Assembly: GCF_024199795.1 (NCBI RefSeq)
Contig: NZ_JANADK010000001.1
Span: forward strand, 9,166,001-9,230,000
Length of the DNA: 64,000 nucleotides
DNA from: Bradyrhizobium sp. CCGB01
GTDB lineage: Bacteria > Pseudomonadota > Alphaproteobacteria > Rhizobiales > Xanthobacteraceae
Direction: 5' to 3'
Made by a program: the position numbers and the translations under genes. Under the pieces are notes generated by a model, which did not search any database, had not been told where the DNA came from, and worked only from the letters and a program-made list of their open reading frames with translations. This document shows, piece after piece, positions 36,540-45,520 of this stretch; positions within the stretch are counted from its first letter, which is position 1; each line of letters starts with the position of its first letter.

Positions 36540-36908
36540 ATGCCCCAGATGCGTCCGCTCGACCCAACCTTCCCGATTGACCGCCAGATCGCGCTCGACG
36601 CCGGTCCCGTGGTGCTGGTCAACCTGTTCACGCTCGATGCCGCGGATGAACAGCGCTTCCTGAAAGGCTGGCAGGACGACGCCGCCTTCATGAAACGGCA
36701 ACCGGGGTTCATCTCGACCCAGCTCCACCGCGCCCTCGGCGACAATCCGACCTATCTCAACTACGCGGTCTGGGAATCCAATGCCCATTTCCGCGCAGCG
36801 TTCACTCACCCGGACTTCCGCGCGAAGATCGCCGTCTACCCCGCCTCCGCCGTCGCAAGCCCGCATCTGTTCCAGAAGGTCGCGGTAGCAGGTATTTGCG
36901 TGGCGTAG
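36540..36908 (+). CDS. Antibiotic biosynthesis monooxygenase (ABM)-fold protein
   Basis: The 122-residue protein is a small ferredoxin-like alpha+beta barrel protein of the ABM type. Typical features are PVVLVNLFTLDAADEQRFLK at the first strand and helix, FMKRQPGFISTQLHRAL, YLNYAVWESNAHFRAAF and HPDFRAKI. Members include cofactor-free quinone monooxygenases and haem-degrading enzymes, and many are uncharacterised. The divergent MarR gene suggests that it is induced by a small molecule, perhaps its substrate. The ATG follows GATGGAGTGATGCC. Confidence 0.85.
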   Translation: MPQMRPLDPTFPIDRQIALDAGPVVLVNLFTLDAADEQRFLKGWQDDAAFMKRQPGFISTQLHRALGDNPTYLNYAVWESNAHFRAAFTHPDFRAKIAVYPASAVASPHLFQKVAVAGICVA

Positions 36909-36951
36909 CTGCAAACGTAATGACGGGGGAGAGAGCCGAGCCCACGACCAC

Positions 36952-37171
36952 TCTCGTAGGGTGAGCAAAGGCGCACTTGCGCCGTGCCCACCGAGCTAGC
37001 GCGGGTTGTTGGCTCGCACTAAACGGCGCGCCGTCCGAAGGGCTTCGATCACTCCATCGCTGTCGCGATCCACGAAACTGATCGGAGGAATGGTCACTCG
37101 ACGCGCGCTCCTAATTCGTGCGGCGTCTCTTGAAACGTGGTGGGCACGCTCCGCTTTGCCCACCCTACGAG
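36952..37171. repeat. Pair of inverted palindromic repeat arms around about 145 bases
   Basis: CGTAGGGTGAGCAAAGGCGC...GTGCCCACC (36952-36992) and its inverse GTGGGCACGCTCCGCTTTGC...CACCCTACGAG (37138-37171) bracket an insert without strong coding signal. Single elements of this family elsewhere have arms only about 20-40 bases apart, so the unit appears to have been opened by an insertion. Confidence 0.6.
36996..37097 (-). CDS. Possible 33-residue ORF or gene fragment inside the repeat pair
   Basis: On the minus strand a GTG at 37097 opens a frame VTIPPISFVDRDSDGVIEAL ending RANNPR and TAG at 36996-36998. AGGAG lies about 10 bases upstream of the GTG. The stretch DRDSDGVIE resembles a calcium-binding loop, though this can arise by chance. 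It may be a degraded C-terminus of a lost gene. Confidence is low. Confidence 0.2.
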   Translation of the reverse strand: MTIPPISFVDRDSDGVIEALRTARRLVRANNPR

Positions 37172-37176
37172 TTGCC

Positions 37177-38913
37177 TCAGCTTGCCGCAGGCAGCGCGCT
37201 GTCCGGCGGTGCGCCCCACGGGCGGTCGGCCGAGGCGAGCCCGATCAAACGGCCCTGGATGTAGTCGCAGCCCCAGTCGCGCAGCATGTTTGCGGCCTCG
37301 TCGTCCTGCACCCATTCGGCCACCGTCTTGATGTCGAGGCGGCGGGCGAGGTCGATCAGGGTCTGCACGAAGGCGCGGTCGTCGGCGGAATGGGTGATGT
37401 TCTGCACGAAGGCGCCGTCGATCTTGACGATGTCGACGCCGAGCTTGCGCAGATTGCGGAACGAGGTGTAGCCGGCGCCGAAATCGTCGATGGCGATGCG
37501 GCTGCCCAAATGCTTGAGGCGGCCGACGAAGGCACGGACGTCGTCGAGGTCCTGGATCGCGACCGTCTCGGTGATCTCGACGATCAGCCGTCCGGCGACG
37601 CCCGGATGCGCCTGCATCAGCGATTCGATGCCGGCCCACCAGTCCGGATCCATCGTCGTATCCGGCGAGATGTTGAGGCTGAGGCAGATGTCGGGCGCGG
37701 CCGCGAGCTCGGCGACCACGAGCTCGAGCACGCGGTGATCGACGAGGCGGATCAGGCCGAGCCGTTCGGCGACCGGCACGATGTCGGGTGCCAGCAGCAC
37801 CTGGCCGTCGCCCTGGTCCATCCGCACCAGGCATTCGTGGAACGCGCGTTCGCGCGAGACCGCCGAGACCACGGGCTCATAGGCGAGCTTGATGCGGCGT
37901 TCGTTCAGCGCGGTGACGATCTCGTCGGTGACACGGATGTTGACGCGGCGCTGCGCGTCGCGCGCGGCATCCGGGCGCCAGGCCGCGAACGAGCCGACGC
38001 GACGTTGTTTGGCGGCGTCCAGTGTCTCATGGGCGCGGTTGACGGCCTCATCGGTGTTGCGGGCATAGCGCGGCAGGCTGACCGCGCCGATCGAAGCCGT
38101 AACCGAGACCGGGCCGGATTTGGTCGGCACCACGTCGTCGCGGATGCCGGCGAGGAAACGCTCGGCGGCGACGTTCATGTCATCGACGGTACAGTTCTTC
38201 AGGATCAGGCCGAACTTGTTGCCCGAGAAGCGGCCGAGCACGTCGCCGCCGCGCAGCCGCGCGCGGATGCGCTTGGCGACGTCGAGGATCACGGCGTCGG
38301 CGACGTCGAAGCCGAAGGCGTCGTTGACGCGGGCGAGGTGATCAATGCCGACCAGCATGAACGCCGCGGTCGAACGGAAGCGGGTCGTCTCCTCGATCGC
38401 CTCGGCCAGCGCCGCGATCAGGTGCGAGCGGTTGAGCTCGCCGGTCAGCGGATCGAGCCGGGCGAGCTTCGCCAGCTCCTCATCGCGCGCGTGGCGTTCA
38501 TTGTTGATGCGGACCGCGCCGATCGCGCGTGTCGGGCGGCCATCGGGGCCGGCGAACCAGCGGCCGGTCTCCTCGATCCAGACCACGGGATCGGCGGCGC
38601 TCATGCGCACGCCGTATTCGACCCGGTAGGGCGTGCCGTCGGCGCCGTGCACCGGGAAGGTCTGCGCCAGCGCGGCGGTCCGCAGTGTCTGCGCGGGCTC
38701 GATCAGCTTGGCGAATTCGGCGCCGGTCGCGAGCCGCTCGGCCGGGATGCCGGGGAAGACGGCACTGAGCTGCTCCCCCCAGACGATGACGTCGCTGGCG
38801 ATGTCCCAGGCGAAAACGGCCTGGCCGAGCGCGGCCAGGATGTCGGAGGCTTGCGGCAATGCAGGGGTCAAAATCGCCTCGTTTCGGGACAGCGGGGAGT
38901 CCTGGGCCGGCAC
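37177..38913 (-). CDS. GGDEF-EAL protein with degenerate GGDEF site
   Basis: The 578-residue cytosolic protein has a PAS-like N-terminus (about 25-140), a GGDEF-fold domain (about 150-305) and an EAL domain (about 325-570). The GGDEF motif reads SGNKF at 230-234, so cyclase activity is unlikely. The EAL motif is ECL at 360-362 and keeps the Glu. SLNISP, EITET, IDDFGAGYTS (Asp476-477), VKIDG and AEW are kept, so phosphodiesterase activity remains possible. It is a likely effector or degradation enzyme for cyclic di-GMP, with the GGDEF part acting as a GTP sensor or structural unit. Confidence 0.9.
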   Translation of the reverse strand: MPAQDSPLSRNEAILTPALPQASDILAALGQAVFAWDIASDVIVWGEQLSAVFPGIPAERLATGAEFAKLIEPAQTLRTAALAQTFPVHGADGTPYRVEYGVRMSAADPVVWIEETGRWFAGPDGRPTRAIGAVRINNERHARDEELAKLARLDPLTGELNRSHLIAALAEAIEETTRFRSTAAFMLVGIDHLARVNDAFGFDVADAVILDVAKRIRARLRGGDVLGRFSGNKFGLILKNCTVDDMNVAAERFLAGIRDDVVPTKSGPVSVTASIGAVSLPRYARNTDEAVNRAHETLDAAKQRRVGSFAAWRPDAARDAQRRVNIRVTDEIVTALNERRIKLAYEPVVSAVSRERAFHECLVRMDQGDGQVLLAPDIVPVAERLGLIRLVDHRVLELVVAELAAAPDICLSLNISPDTTMDPDWWAGIESLMQAHPGVAGRLIVEITETVAIQDLDDVRAFVGRLKHLGSRIAIDDFGAGYTSFRNLRKLGVDIVKIDGAFVQNITHSADDRAFVQTLIDLARRLDIKTVAEWVQDDEAANMLRDWGCDYIQGRLIGLASADRPWGAPPDSALPAAS

Positions 38914-39028
38914 AGAATACGGCCAGATTCGCCCCCAACCCTAGGCAAAGTTCATAAACAATTTGGAAACCACGTTTCGCAGGCCCACGGAACCAAACCG
39001 GCCCGGCCGGCATAGGCCTTGCGAGTAC

Positions 39029-39349
39029 ATGACACGCACCGGCGCCAGCGTCCCGAAACGCGACAGGCCCGCCGGATCAACGGTGATAGCGATGTTGAGT
39101 ACTGATCAATCGGACCGGACGAACGGCACGGGCACGGCCCTGGTGCCGCAGCTGCCGATTCTGCAATGGGTCCACAAGGCGCCGCTGCCCCGCCCCGATC
39201 CGAGCTTCGTCACCCAGCTCATCGCCAATGCCGAGCACCTGCCCCAGGCCAGCCGGCTCCGCCGCGCCTCATCCGAGGACGCGCAGATGGCCTATGGCAG
39301 CAAGCACCCGCTTCCGAGCGTCACCGCACGCACGCGACAAGTGGCTTGA
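39029..39349 (+). CDS. Small conserved-type hypothetical protein
   Basis: The 106-residue frame starts MTRTGASVPKRDRPAGSTVI and ends PSVTARTRQVA. It is basic, Pro-rich and probably disordered (LPQLPILQWVHKAPLPRPDP). No domain is recognised and there is no signal peptide. ATG 39092 (MLSTDQSDRTN) is an alternative start. The 3' end nearly meets the convergent membrane-protein gene (6 bases). Reality of the gene is moderately supported by composition and by the lack of any competing frame. Confidence 0.5.
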   Translation: MTRTGASVPKRDRPAGSTVIAMLSTDQSDRTNGTGTALVPQLPILQWVHKAPLPRPDPSFVTQLIANAEHLPQASRLRRASSEDAQMAYGSKHPLPSVTARTRQVA

Positions 39350-39355
39350 GGTAGA

Positions 39356-40087
39356 TCAGCGCGGCGGCGTGTCGGGCGAGGACGGCGTGCCGTTGCCCGG
39401 CTGCAGATCCGGCGAGGGAATTTCCGGCGAGGGCGGGGTCACCGGCTTCGGCGCGGGGTGATCCTTCAGCACGGATTCTGCGACCGACTGCGCGGAGGGC
39501 GCGGGCGGCACCACCGGCGCGGCTTGCGGCGCAGTCACCGGCTCGAACCTGGGCTCGGCCACGGCTTCATCGACCGGCGCTTCGGCCTGACGCTTGGCCT
39601 TGCGCGGCGCCGGCACTGTGGTCTCGGCAACATAAGTGACGCGGCGGCGCGTGCGTTGGGCGATACCGCCGAAGAAATCGGCCATCGCGAGCAGCACCAG
39701 CAGGAAATAGGTGGAGTTGCCGAATTTGGGCCACATCACGAATTCGGCCGCGGCTGCGCCGAACACGATCAGCGACAGCAGGTGATCCATCAGGAATTTC
39801 GAGCCGGGCCGCGCACCTTTGACCACCTCGAGCAGCAGCAGCACGATCCCGAGCGCGACCATCACGTCGGCGAGCGTGACCGGCCAGGTCTCGCCCGTGA
39901 TCATCGGCACCTTGAAGAGCACGTCCGTGAAGGACACGCTCGGCATCAGGAAGGCGATGATGTTGTAGACCGCGAGCGGGATCAGGAGCAGCGGGAAACC
40001 GACCATCGGCGAAATGCCTTCTCGATCAAGATATCCGGACAGGACAATGCGGCGGCGAAGCATTGGCTCCGCCGCCGTCACTGTCAT
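39356..40087 (-). CDS. Membrane protein with Pro-rich tail, unknown function
   Basis: The 243-residue protein has four to five hydrophobic segments in its first 150 residues (MVGFPLLLIPLAVYNIIAFL, VTLADVMVALGIVLLLLEVV, HLLSLIVFGAAAAEFVMWP, STYFLLVLLAMADFFGGIA). A cytoplasmic or periplasmic tail of about 95 residues rich in Pro, Ala and Glu follows. No known family signature was recognised. The start is uncertain: ATGs at 40063 (after GGCGGAG) and 40006 are alternatives. It lies downstream of rpmF on the same strand, 65 bases away, but a functional link is not implied. Confidence 0.7.
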   Translation of the reverse strand: MTVTAAEPMLRRRIVLSGYLDREGISPMVGFPLLLIPLAVYNIIAFLMPSVSFTDVLFKVPMITGETWPVTLADVMVALGIVLLLLEVVKGARPGSKFLMDHLLSLIVFGAAAAEFVMWPKFGNSTYFLLVLLAMADFFGGIAQRTRRRVTYVAETTVPAPRKAKRQAEAPVDEAVAEPRFEPVTAPQAAPVVPPAPSAQSVAESVLKDHPAPKPVTPPSPEIPSPDLQPGNGTPSSPDTPPR

Positions 40088-40152
40088 TATCTCATGGGTT
40101 GGCCGAAATCAGGCAGGCGAAATCATCCTGCCCGAAGAAAGGTCCTAAAAAC

Positions 40153-40335
40153 TCAGGACTCTTTCTTCTTCAGGACCTGACGGCCCTTGTACATGCCGGT
40201 CTTGAGGTCGAGATGGTGCGGACGACGGAGCTCGCCGGAGTCCTTGTCTTCCACATAGGTCGGCTTCTTGATGGCGTCAGCCGAGCGGCGCATGCCACGG
40301 CGCGACGGCGAGGTTTTTCTTCTCGGAACGGCCAT
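40153..40335 (-). CDS. rpmF: 50S ribosomal protein L32
   Basis: The 60-residue protein [20 protein letters not shown] ending [10 protein letters not shown] is the zinc-free alphaproteobacterial form of bL32. It matches the usual length and the conserved N-terminus, and lacks the CxxC pairs of zinc-binding L32. It is a component of the large ribosomal subunit. In alphaproteobacteria it is commonly found next to mtgA, as here. Confidence 0.97.
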   Translation of the reverse strand: MAVPRRKTSPSRRGMRRSADAIKKPTYVEDKDSGELRRPHHLDLKTGMYKGRQVLKKKES

Positions 40336-40504
40336 TTCAATATCCTCTAGGGATTGGTGTCATCAGGGCATCGTCCGCGAAGGGACGGCTCAGCACCCGC
40401 AAACCGAGGCGAGCTGAATGCCGATCAAGGCCGGGCTTATAGAGGAAGGCTGGCCGTAAATCTAGGCTCTTGGACCGGAAAATACGCCCGGAATGGGCCC
40501 GAAA

Positions 40505-41180
40505 TCAGCGATTTTCCCGCCAGCAGGGGGAAAGTGAGCTGGCTTGCGCCCTTGCCACATAAGTCCCGGCCAGCCGCCGGACGCCCGGCCCGGGGGTCCT
40601 GGCGCTGCGTTTGACCGGATTCGGCAGGATGGAGGCCAGAAGGGCCGCCTCCCGGGGGGAGAGGTTGGCCGCCGATTTACCGAAGGCATAGGCGCTGGCC
40701 GCCTCGACCCCGAACTGGCCCTGCGGGCCAAGCTCGGCGATGTTGAGGTAGATTTCGAGGATCCGGGCCTTGGGCAGGACAAGGTCGATCCAGAGCGCCA
40801 GCGGGAATTCCAGCGCCTTGCGGATGAAATCCCGCCCCTGCCAGAGGAACAGGTTTTTTGCCACCTGCTGGGTGATGGTGGAGGCGCCCCGGAAGGGCGT
40901 CCCGTCCTCCTTCGCGTCGTCGATCGCCTCGCGCAGCGCGCCCCAGTCGATGCCGTGATGCTTGCAGAAATGGGCATCCTCGGCCGCCACCACCGATCGC
41001 GGCAGTGCGGGCGACATCGCCGCCAGATCGATCCACTCCCGATGCATCGGCGCACCCCGCAAGCTGCGCCAGGCCATCAGCGTCGAAACCGGATGGCCGG
41101 TGCGGTAGAACGGCGCGATCACGTAGGGCGCGAGAGCTACGACCGCGAGCAGCACCAGCAGGATCTTAACGATGCGCAAA
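40505..41180 (-). CDS. mtgA: Monofunctional biosynthetic peptidoglycan transglycosylase
   Basis: The 225-residue protein is a GT51 glycosyltransferase anchored by one N-terminal helix ([20 protein letters not shown]). It polymerises lipid II into glycan strands at the outer face of the inner membrane. Family motifs are [17 protein letters not shown] (catalytic Glu), [20 protein letters not shown] and [15 protein letters not shown]. The start is taken as TTG at 41180 (reads LRIVKILL, after GGAAAGG), since it gives the normal family length. The frame open farther upstream encodes Arg/Ser-rich nonsense. It is divergent from ispA. Confidence 0.93.
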
Positions 41181-41340
41181 TCGACCTTTCCGGCGCAAAA
41201 TGAAACGCGACCACCGATCCCGCCATTAAGTCTGTGATAATTCGGGCCTTTTCCAGCACTTTTTAGGCCTTCCAAACGATTGACTGGGGCGGGCGCATAA
41301 AGGATTGTCCGGCCGAATTTTAGTTCTGGAGCCCTTCTTG

Positions 41341-42264
41341 ATGACCGGCACGTCCCCGTCCGATTTCGCCAAACGTCTGGACAAGACCGCTGATGATACC
41401 GAGGCCCTGCTCGGACGACTGTTGTCGGACGACATCCTGCACGATGAGATCGCCCGGCCCAAGCGACTGATGGACGCAATGCGCTATTCGAGCCTCAACG
41501 GCGGCAAGCGTCTGCGGCCGTTCCTGGTGGTCGAGAGCGCGGCGGTATTCGGTGTTCCACGCGAGGCCGCGCTGCTCGTCGGCGCCGCGCTCGAATGCAT
41601 CCATTGCTATTCGCTGATCCATGACGACCTGCCGGCGATGGACAATTCGGACCTGCGCCGCGGCCGCCCCACCCTGCACAAGAAGACCGATGACGCGACC
41701 GCGATCCTCGCCGGCGACGGCCTGTTGACGCTCGCCTTCGACATCGTCACCCGCGACGAGATCCACCGCGACGCCCAAGTGCGCCTCCTGCTGACGCGCG
41801 CGCTGGCGCGCTGCGCCGGCATCGGCGGCATGGTCGGCGGCCAGATCCTCGACCTCGCCGGCGAAGGCCGCTTCGGCGGCAACGAACCGATCGATGTCGC
41901 CCGTATTCAGCAGATGAAGACCGGCGCGCTGCTGCGCTACGGCTGCATCGCCGGCGCGATCCTCGGCCAAGCTTCGCAGAAGGAATACCAGGCGCTCGAC
42001 GATTACGGCCGCGCGCTCGGCGAGGCCTTCCAGATCGCCGATGACCTGCTCGACGTCGAAGGCGATGCGGCCGCGCTCGGCAAGCCGGCCGGCGCTGATG
42101 CCGCGCTGGGCAAGACCACCTTCGTCACCCAGCTCGGCATCGACGGCGCCAAGCAGCGCGTGCGCGACCTGCTCGCGCGCGCCGACAGCGCCGTGTCGAT
42201 CTTCGGCGACCGCGCCGCCGTGCTGCAGGCCGCCGCGCGGTTCGTCGCCGAGCGGAAGAGCTAG
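41341..42264 (+). CDS. ispA: Farnesyl/geranylgeranyl diphosphate synthase (IspA type)
   Basis: The 307-residue trans-isoprenyl diphosphate synthase condenses IPP with allylic diphosphates. The first Asp-rich motif is [15 protein letters not shown] and the second is [26 protein letters not shown] and MKTGALL are also conserved. The two-residue insertion in the first motif (DDxxxxD) marks the bacterial FPP synthase group, so C15 product is likeliest. The ATG at 41341 follows CTGGAGCCC. The upstream TTG start is not needed. The DUF1345 gene follows by 9 bases. Confidence 0.92.
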   Translation: MTGTSPSDFAKRLDKTADDTEALLGRLLSDDILHDEIARPKRLMDAMRYSSLNGGKRLRPFLVVESAAVFGVPREAALLVGAALECIHCYSLIHDDLPAMDNSDLRRGRPTLHKKTDDATAILAGDGLLTLAFDIVTRDEIHRDAQVRLLLTRALARCAGIGGMVGGQILDLAGEGRFGGNEPIDVARIQQMKTGALLRYGCIAGAILGQASQKEYQALDDYGRALGEAFQIADDLLDVEGDAAALGKPAGADAALGKTTFVTQLGIDGAKQRVRDLLARADSAVSIFGDRAAVLQAAARFVAERKS

Positions 42265-42273
42265 CGCGCTCCG

Positions 42274-42963
42274 ATGGCGGCCGAGGGCAAGGAAGATCCC
42301 GTCCTCGTCCGCTTCCGCAAGATGTCGCGGCCGGTGCGCCTGATCTATGCGCGGCCGCGGACCTTCATCGCGCTTGCTGCCGGCATCCTGGTCTGCCTGC
42401 TGCTGCCGGGCTCGCACCGGCCGGTGACGCGGCTCTTGTTCGGCTGGGATGCGCTGATCGCGGTCTATCTCGTGCTGGTCTACGCGATGATGCTGTGCAA
42501 CGACCACCAGCATATTCGCCGTGCCGCCGCGATGCAGGACGACGGCCGCTTCGTGATCCTGCTGGTGACGGCGATCGGCGCCTTTGCCAGCATCGCCGCG
42601 ATCGTCTCCGAGCTCGGCACGCCGCACCGCGGGGCGTGGGAGCTGACCATCGCGATCACCACCATCGCGCTGTCATGGGCCGCCGTACACACGACCTTCG
42701 CGCTGCATTACGCCCATGAATATTACCGGCATCCGCCGGGTGGATTGCAATTCCCGAGCGGCGACAAGGAAGATCACGCCGACTATTGGGATTTTGTCTA
42801 TTTCTCGTTCGTGATCGGGATGACCGCGCAGGTCTCCGACGTCGGCATCTCCGACAAGATCATCCGCCGCACGGCGACGGCGCACGGCATCGTGTCCTTC
42901 ATCTACAACACGGCGTTGCTGGCGCTGACGGTGAACATCGCGGCGAGCGCGATCTCGACGTAA
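42274..42963 (+). CDS. DUF1345 inner-membrane protein
   Basis: The 229-residue protein has five to six hydrophobic segments (FIALAAGILVCLLLPG, LIAVYLVLVYAMMLC, FVILLVTAIGAFASIAAIVS and others). The DUF1345-typical line HTTFALHYAHEYYRHPPGG and DYWDFVYFSFVIGMTAQVSD are present. The function of the family is unknown. It is 9 bases after ispA and probably co-transcribed, though a role in isoprenoid metabolism cannot be claimed from that alone. Confidence 0.88.
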   Translation: MAAEGKEDPVLVRFRKMSRPVRLIYARPRTFIALAAGILVCLLLPGSHRPVTRLLFGWDALIAVYLVLVYAMMLCNDHQHIRRAAAMQDDGRFVILLVTAIGAFASIAAIVSELGTPHRGAWELTIAITTIALSWAAVHTTFALHYAHEYYRHPPGGLQFPSGDKEDHADYWDFVYFSFVIGMTAQVSDVGISDKIIRRTATAHGIVSFIYNTALLALTVNIAASAIST

Positions 42964-42999
42964 CGTTGTCCCGGCATTCGCCGGGACAACCCAGTAGCG

Positions 43000-44811
43000 T
43001 CAATTGCACACCTCGACATTAGCCTCGTTGCCGGGGCCGCCGCCGCCGCGATATTCGAGATGGCAGCCGCGGCTGACTGGACGGCAGCCGCTGTTGTTAG
43101 TGCAGATAACCTGCCCGCCACCCGAGGGCCGACCGACGCCGGCAGCAGCAATGCCGGCGGCACCATAGCCGCCCGCCGCACCGCCGGCCTGACGACGCTG
43201 CCGCGCGGGACGTTCGTCGCCGTCGTCGCGCTTGGCGGTCGCGGGCTTGGCCGGCCTGGCGGCACGCTGTTTCTGACACTCGTTGTCGTCGTTGACCGCA
43301 TAGCCGTCCCGGCAGACAATCTTCGTGCACTTGTCGCCGTCAGCCTTGAAGCCGTGCTCGCAGACCAGCGGACAGACGCGCGACGGTTTGGCCTTGACCG
43401 TATCGAGCGCATCGGTGCTCGCCACCTTCACGTCGAGCTTGGTGCCGGCATAACGGTTGAACTGCGACAGCGACCGTTGCGAGGACGTGTTCCAGTTGCC
43501 GTCGGCCTGCCCGGAATAGCAGCCGACGCGGCCGAGCTCGGTCTGCACCGAGCGGCTGAGATCGGCCGGCGCCGTCGCCGGCGTCAGCGACGCGACGTTG
43601 GTGCCGGACGGGCTCGCCGTGCTGGCGGGCGCAGCGCTCGGCGCCGCGGCGGCGAGGTTGACGCGCTGCTGCTCGGCGGCGGCCGCCTGCTGCTGCGCCT
43701 GCTCTTTGGCCTTCTGCGCGGCGAGCTGCACCTGCTCGGCGGCTTTCGCATCGGCCGCAGCCCTGGCCTGCGCATCCTTCTGCGCGCCGAGGGCGGCGAG
43801 ACGATCGCGCTCGGCCTCGGCCTGCTTCGCCTTCTCGGTCGCCGCGGCATGGGCCTGCTCGGCGCCAATTTTCTCGACCTGCAGCTTGGCGAGGCTCGCA
43901 TAGAAACCGTCGGGATGCTGGGCGAGGAAGGCATCCCAAGCCGCCCTGTTGCCGACCTGGAGCGCGAGCTCATAGTCGCGGCGGATATCGGCCTGCGGGT
44001 TCACCACCGGTGCGACGGGTGCTGCAGCCACCACCTTGACCGGCACCAGCGGCACGTCTTCGCCGCCGAGCGAGCCGTACACGAACGGCTCCTGCTTGTT
44101 GCCGGTCGATTTGAGCACGTCGTCGCGCACGAAGCCAAAGGCGCGGCGGACGTCGAGGCCCGGCGTCGTCAGATGCTTCGACAGCGCCACCGTGAACGGG
44201 CTGTTGGCGCCGTCGCCGTCCTGCGCCGTGAAACCGGCCTTGGCCGAATAGGCGATCAGCGTGTTGGGGCTGGTCGGCTCGACCTGGGCGAGGCCGCGGC
44301 CGATGCCGCGCGCAGCGATCGTGCGCTTCATGGTCTTGCCGAACGGATTGTCGCGGCAGGCATCCAGGATCACCAGGCGAAGCTGCTTGGCGGGCTCGAC
44401 CGCGACCAGGATGCGGTCGAGCGACAGCGCCTCGTCGTAGACGTCGGTGTCGCGCTCCAGCCTGGCATCGACGGGGATCAGATAGTTCGAGCCTTCGACC
44501 TCGATGCCGTGGCCGGCATAGTAGACCACGGCGATGTCGGCGTTGCGCGTCGCATCGGCGAATTCGCGCAGCACGCGCCGCGTATCCAGCGCCGACAGAT
44601 CGTGCCGGGACTCGACGACGTCGAAGCCGGCCTCCTTCAGTGTCTTCGCCATCACCGAACCGTCATTGACGGGATTGGCGAGCAGTGGTGCGTGCTGATA
44701 CGCCGAATTGGCGATCACCAGCGCGACGCGCTTTCCGGCGAAAGCGGGACCAGCGCCGAACAGCAGCGCGACGGCAAGGAGAAGCGGGCAAAGTCTGAGC
44801 AGATTGCGCAT
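43000..44811 (-). CDS. Secreted caspase-like protease (orthocaspase) with Cys-rich C-terminus
   Basis: The 603-residue protein has a signal peptide (residues 1-25, ending GPAFA). A peptidase C14 caspase domain spans about 27-250, with catalytic His101 (VVYYAGHGIEVEG) and Cys152 (VILDACRDNPFGKT). A linker leads to a long Ala/Gln/Lys-rich coiled-coil region (about 310-390). A segment resembling a peptidoglycan-binding repeat follows at about 415-450 (LGRVGCYSGQADGNW), and the Cys-rich, basic C-terminus contains CVCEHGFK-like and CKCRDGYA-like loops. It should act in the periplasm or outside. Such bacterial orthocaspases usually cut after Arg or Lys. The target is unknown. A second caspase gene is at 51678-54308. 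Confidence 0.88.
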   Translation of the reverse strand: MRNLLRLCPLLLAVALLFGAGPAFAGKRVALVIANSAYQHAPLLANPVNDGSVMAKTLKEAGFDVVESRHDLSALDTRRVLREFADATRNADIAVVYYAGHGIEVEGSNYLIPVDARLERDTDVYDEALSLDRILVAVEPAKQLRLVILDACRDNPFGKTMKRTIAARGIGRGLAQVEPTSPNTLIAYSAKAGFTAQDGDGANSPFTVALSKHLTTPGLDVRRAFGFVRDDVLKSTGNKQEPFVYGSLGGEDVPLVPVKVVAAAPVAPVVNPQADIRRDYELALQVGNRAAWDAFLAQHPDGFYASLAKLQVEKIGAEQAHAAATEKAKQAEAERDRLAALGAQKDAQARAAADAKAAEQVQLAAQKAKEQAQQQAAAAEQQRVNLAAAAPSAAPASTASPSGTNVASLTPATAPADLSRSVQTELGRVGCYSGQADGNWNTSSQRSLSQFNRYAGTKLDVKVASTDALDTVKAKPSRVCPLVCEHGFKADGDKCTKIVCRDGYAVNDDNECQKQRAARPAKPATAKRDDGDERPARQRRQAGGAAGGYGAAGIAAAGVGRPSGGGQVICTNNSGCRPVSRGCHLEYRGGGGPGNEANVEVCN

Positions 44812-44996
44812 GACACGACTTCCAAAATTCGGGGCATCTCGAGCCCCTTTGGGACCGCTTTAGCAAAATCCGCCGCCGACACTTGTGATGGAGGTCACGA
44901 AGGTGGCGCCGGCGACCAGCCGGAAGGCCCCTTTTGTTTGTCGCACCAGTCCGGCCCCGGTTCGCCGGCCAACGCGTGTGCGGGCCTTGTTCCCCC

Positions 44997-45425
44997 CTAG
45001 GCATCCCCGATGTGCCCCCGATATTGCGGCAGATTGTCCGCGATCTCATGCCAGGGCGCCTTCGAGCCCACGAAAATGTGGGCGCTCGGCCGGATCGAGG
45101 GGGCATCGGTCAGGGTTCCCATGGCGACATGAACCCATTTTCCCTCGCGCACCCGGGAATAAAGCAGCGAGCCGCAGCGGGCACAGTGGGCGTCATGGGT
45201 GGTGTCGTCGCCGTAGATGATGCGCTGGTCTTCACCGTGGACGATGCGCAGCTTGTCCTGCGCAATCCCGGCGAACGGCTTGAAGGCGGAGCCGGTGGTG
45301 CGGCGGCAGTTCGAACAATGGCAGTTCATCGCGTAAGAGAACGCGTCCGCAACCTCGTAGCGCACGGCACGGCAGTAGCATTCGCCGGTGAGGATACGAG
45401 CGTTCGAATTTTCTGATCCAGTCAT
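44997..45425 (-). CDS. GFA-family zinc protein (Gfa/CENP-V fold)
   Basis: The 142-residue protein has the GFA zinc-binding cysteines: GECYCRAVRYEV, NCHCSNCRRTTGSAF and HCARCGSLL. The family is named after glutathione-dependent formaldehyde-activating enzyme, but most members have no proven activity. The start MTGSENSNARILT at 45425 has GAGGACGCTGG just ahead and is preferred over an ATG 36 bases upstream. It is divergent from the NTF2-like gene. Confidence 0.88.
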   Translation of the reverse strand: MTGSENSNARILTGECYCRAVRYEVADAFSYAMNCHCSNCRRTTGSAFKPFAGIAQDKLRIVHGEDQRIIYGDDTTHDAHCARCGSLLYSRVREGKWVHVAMGTLTDAPSIRPSAHIFVGSKAPWHEIADNLPQYRGHIGDA

Positions 45426-45520
45426 TCCAGCGTCCTCGCGCAATTGGCGATAGACACCCATAGCGCATTTTGATGTGTACGACTAAGTTCGCTCCAAGCC
45501 ATCATTCAAAGGGATGACCC

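Noticed and set aside
37006..39015. 669-codon plus-strand frame opposite the GGDEF-EAL gene
   Set aside because: It crosses the repeat region and mirrors the minus-strand gene, with no recognisable motif.
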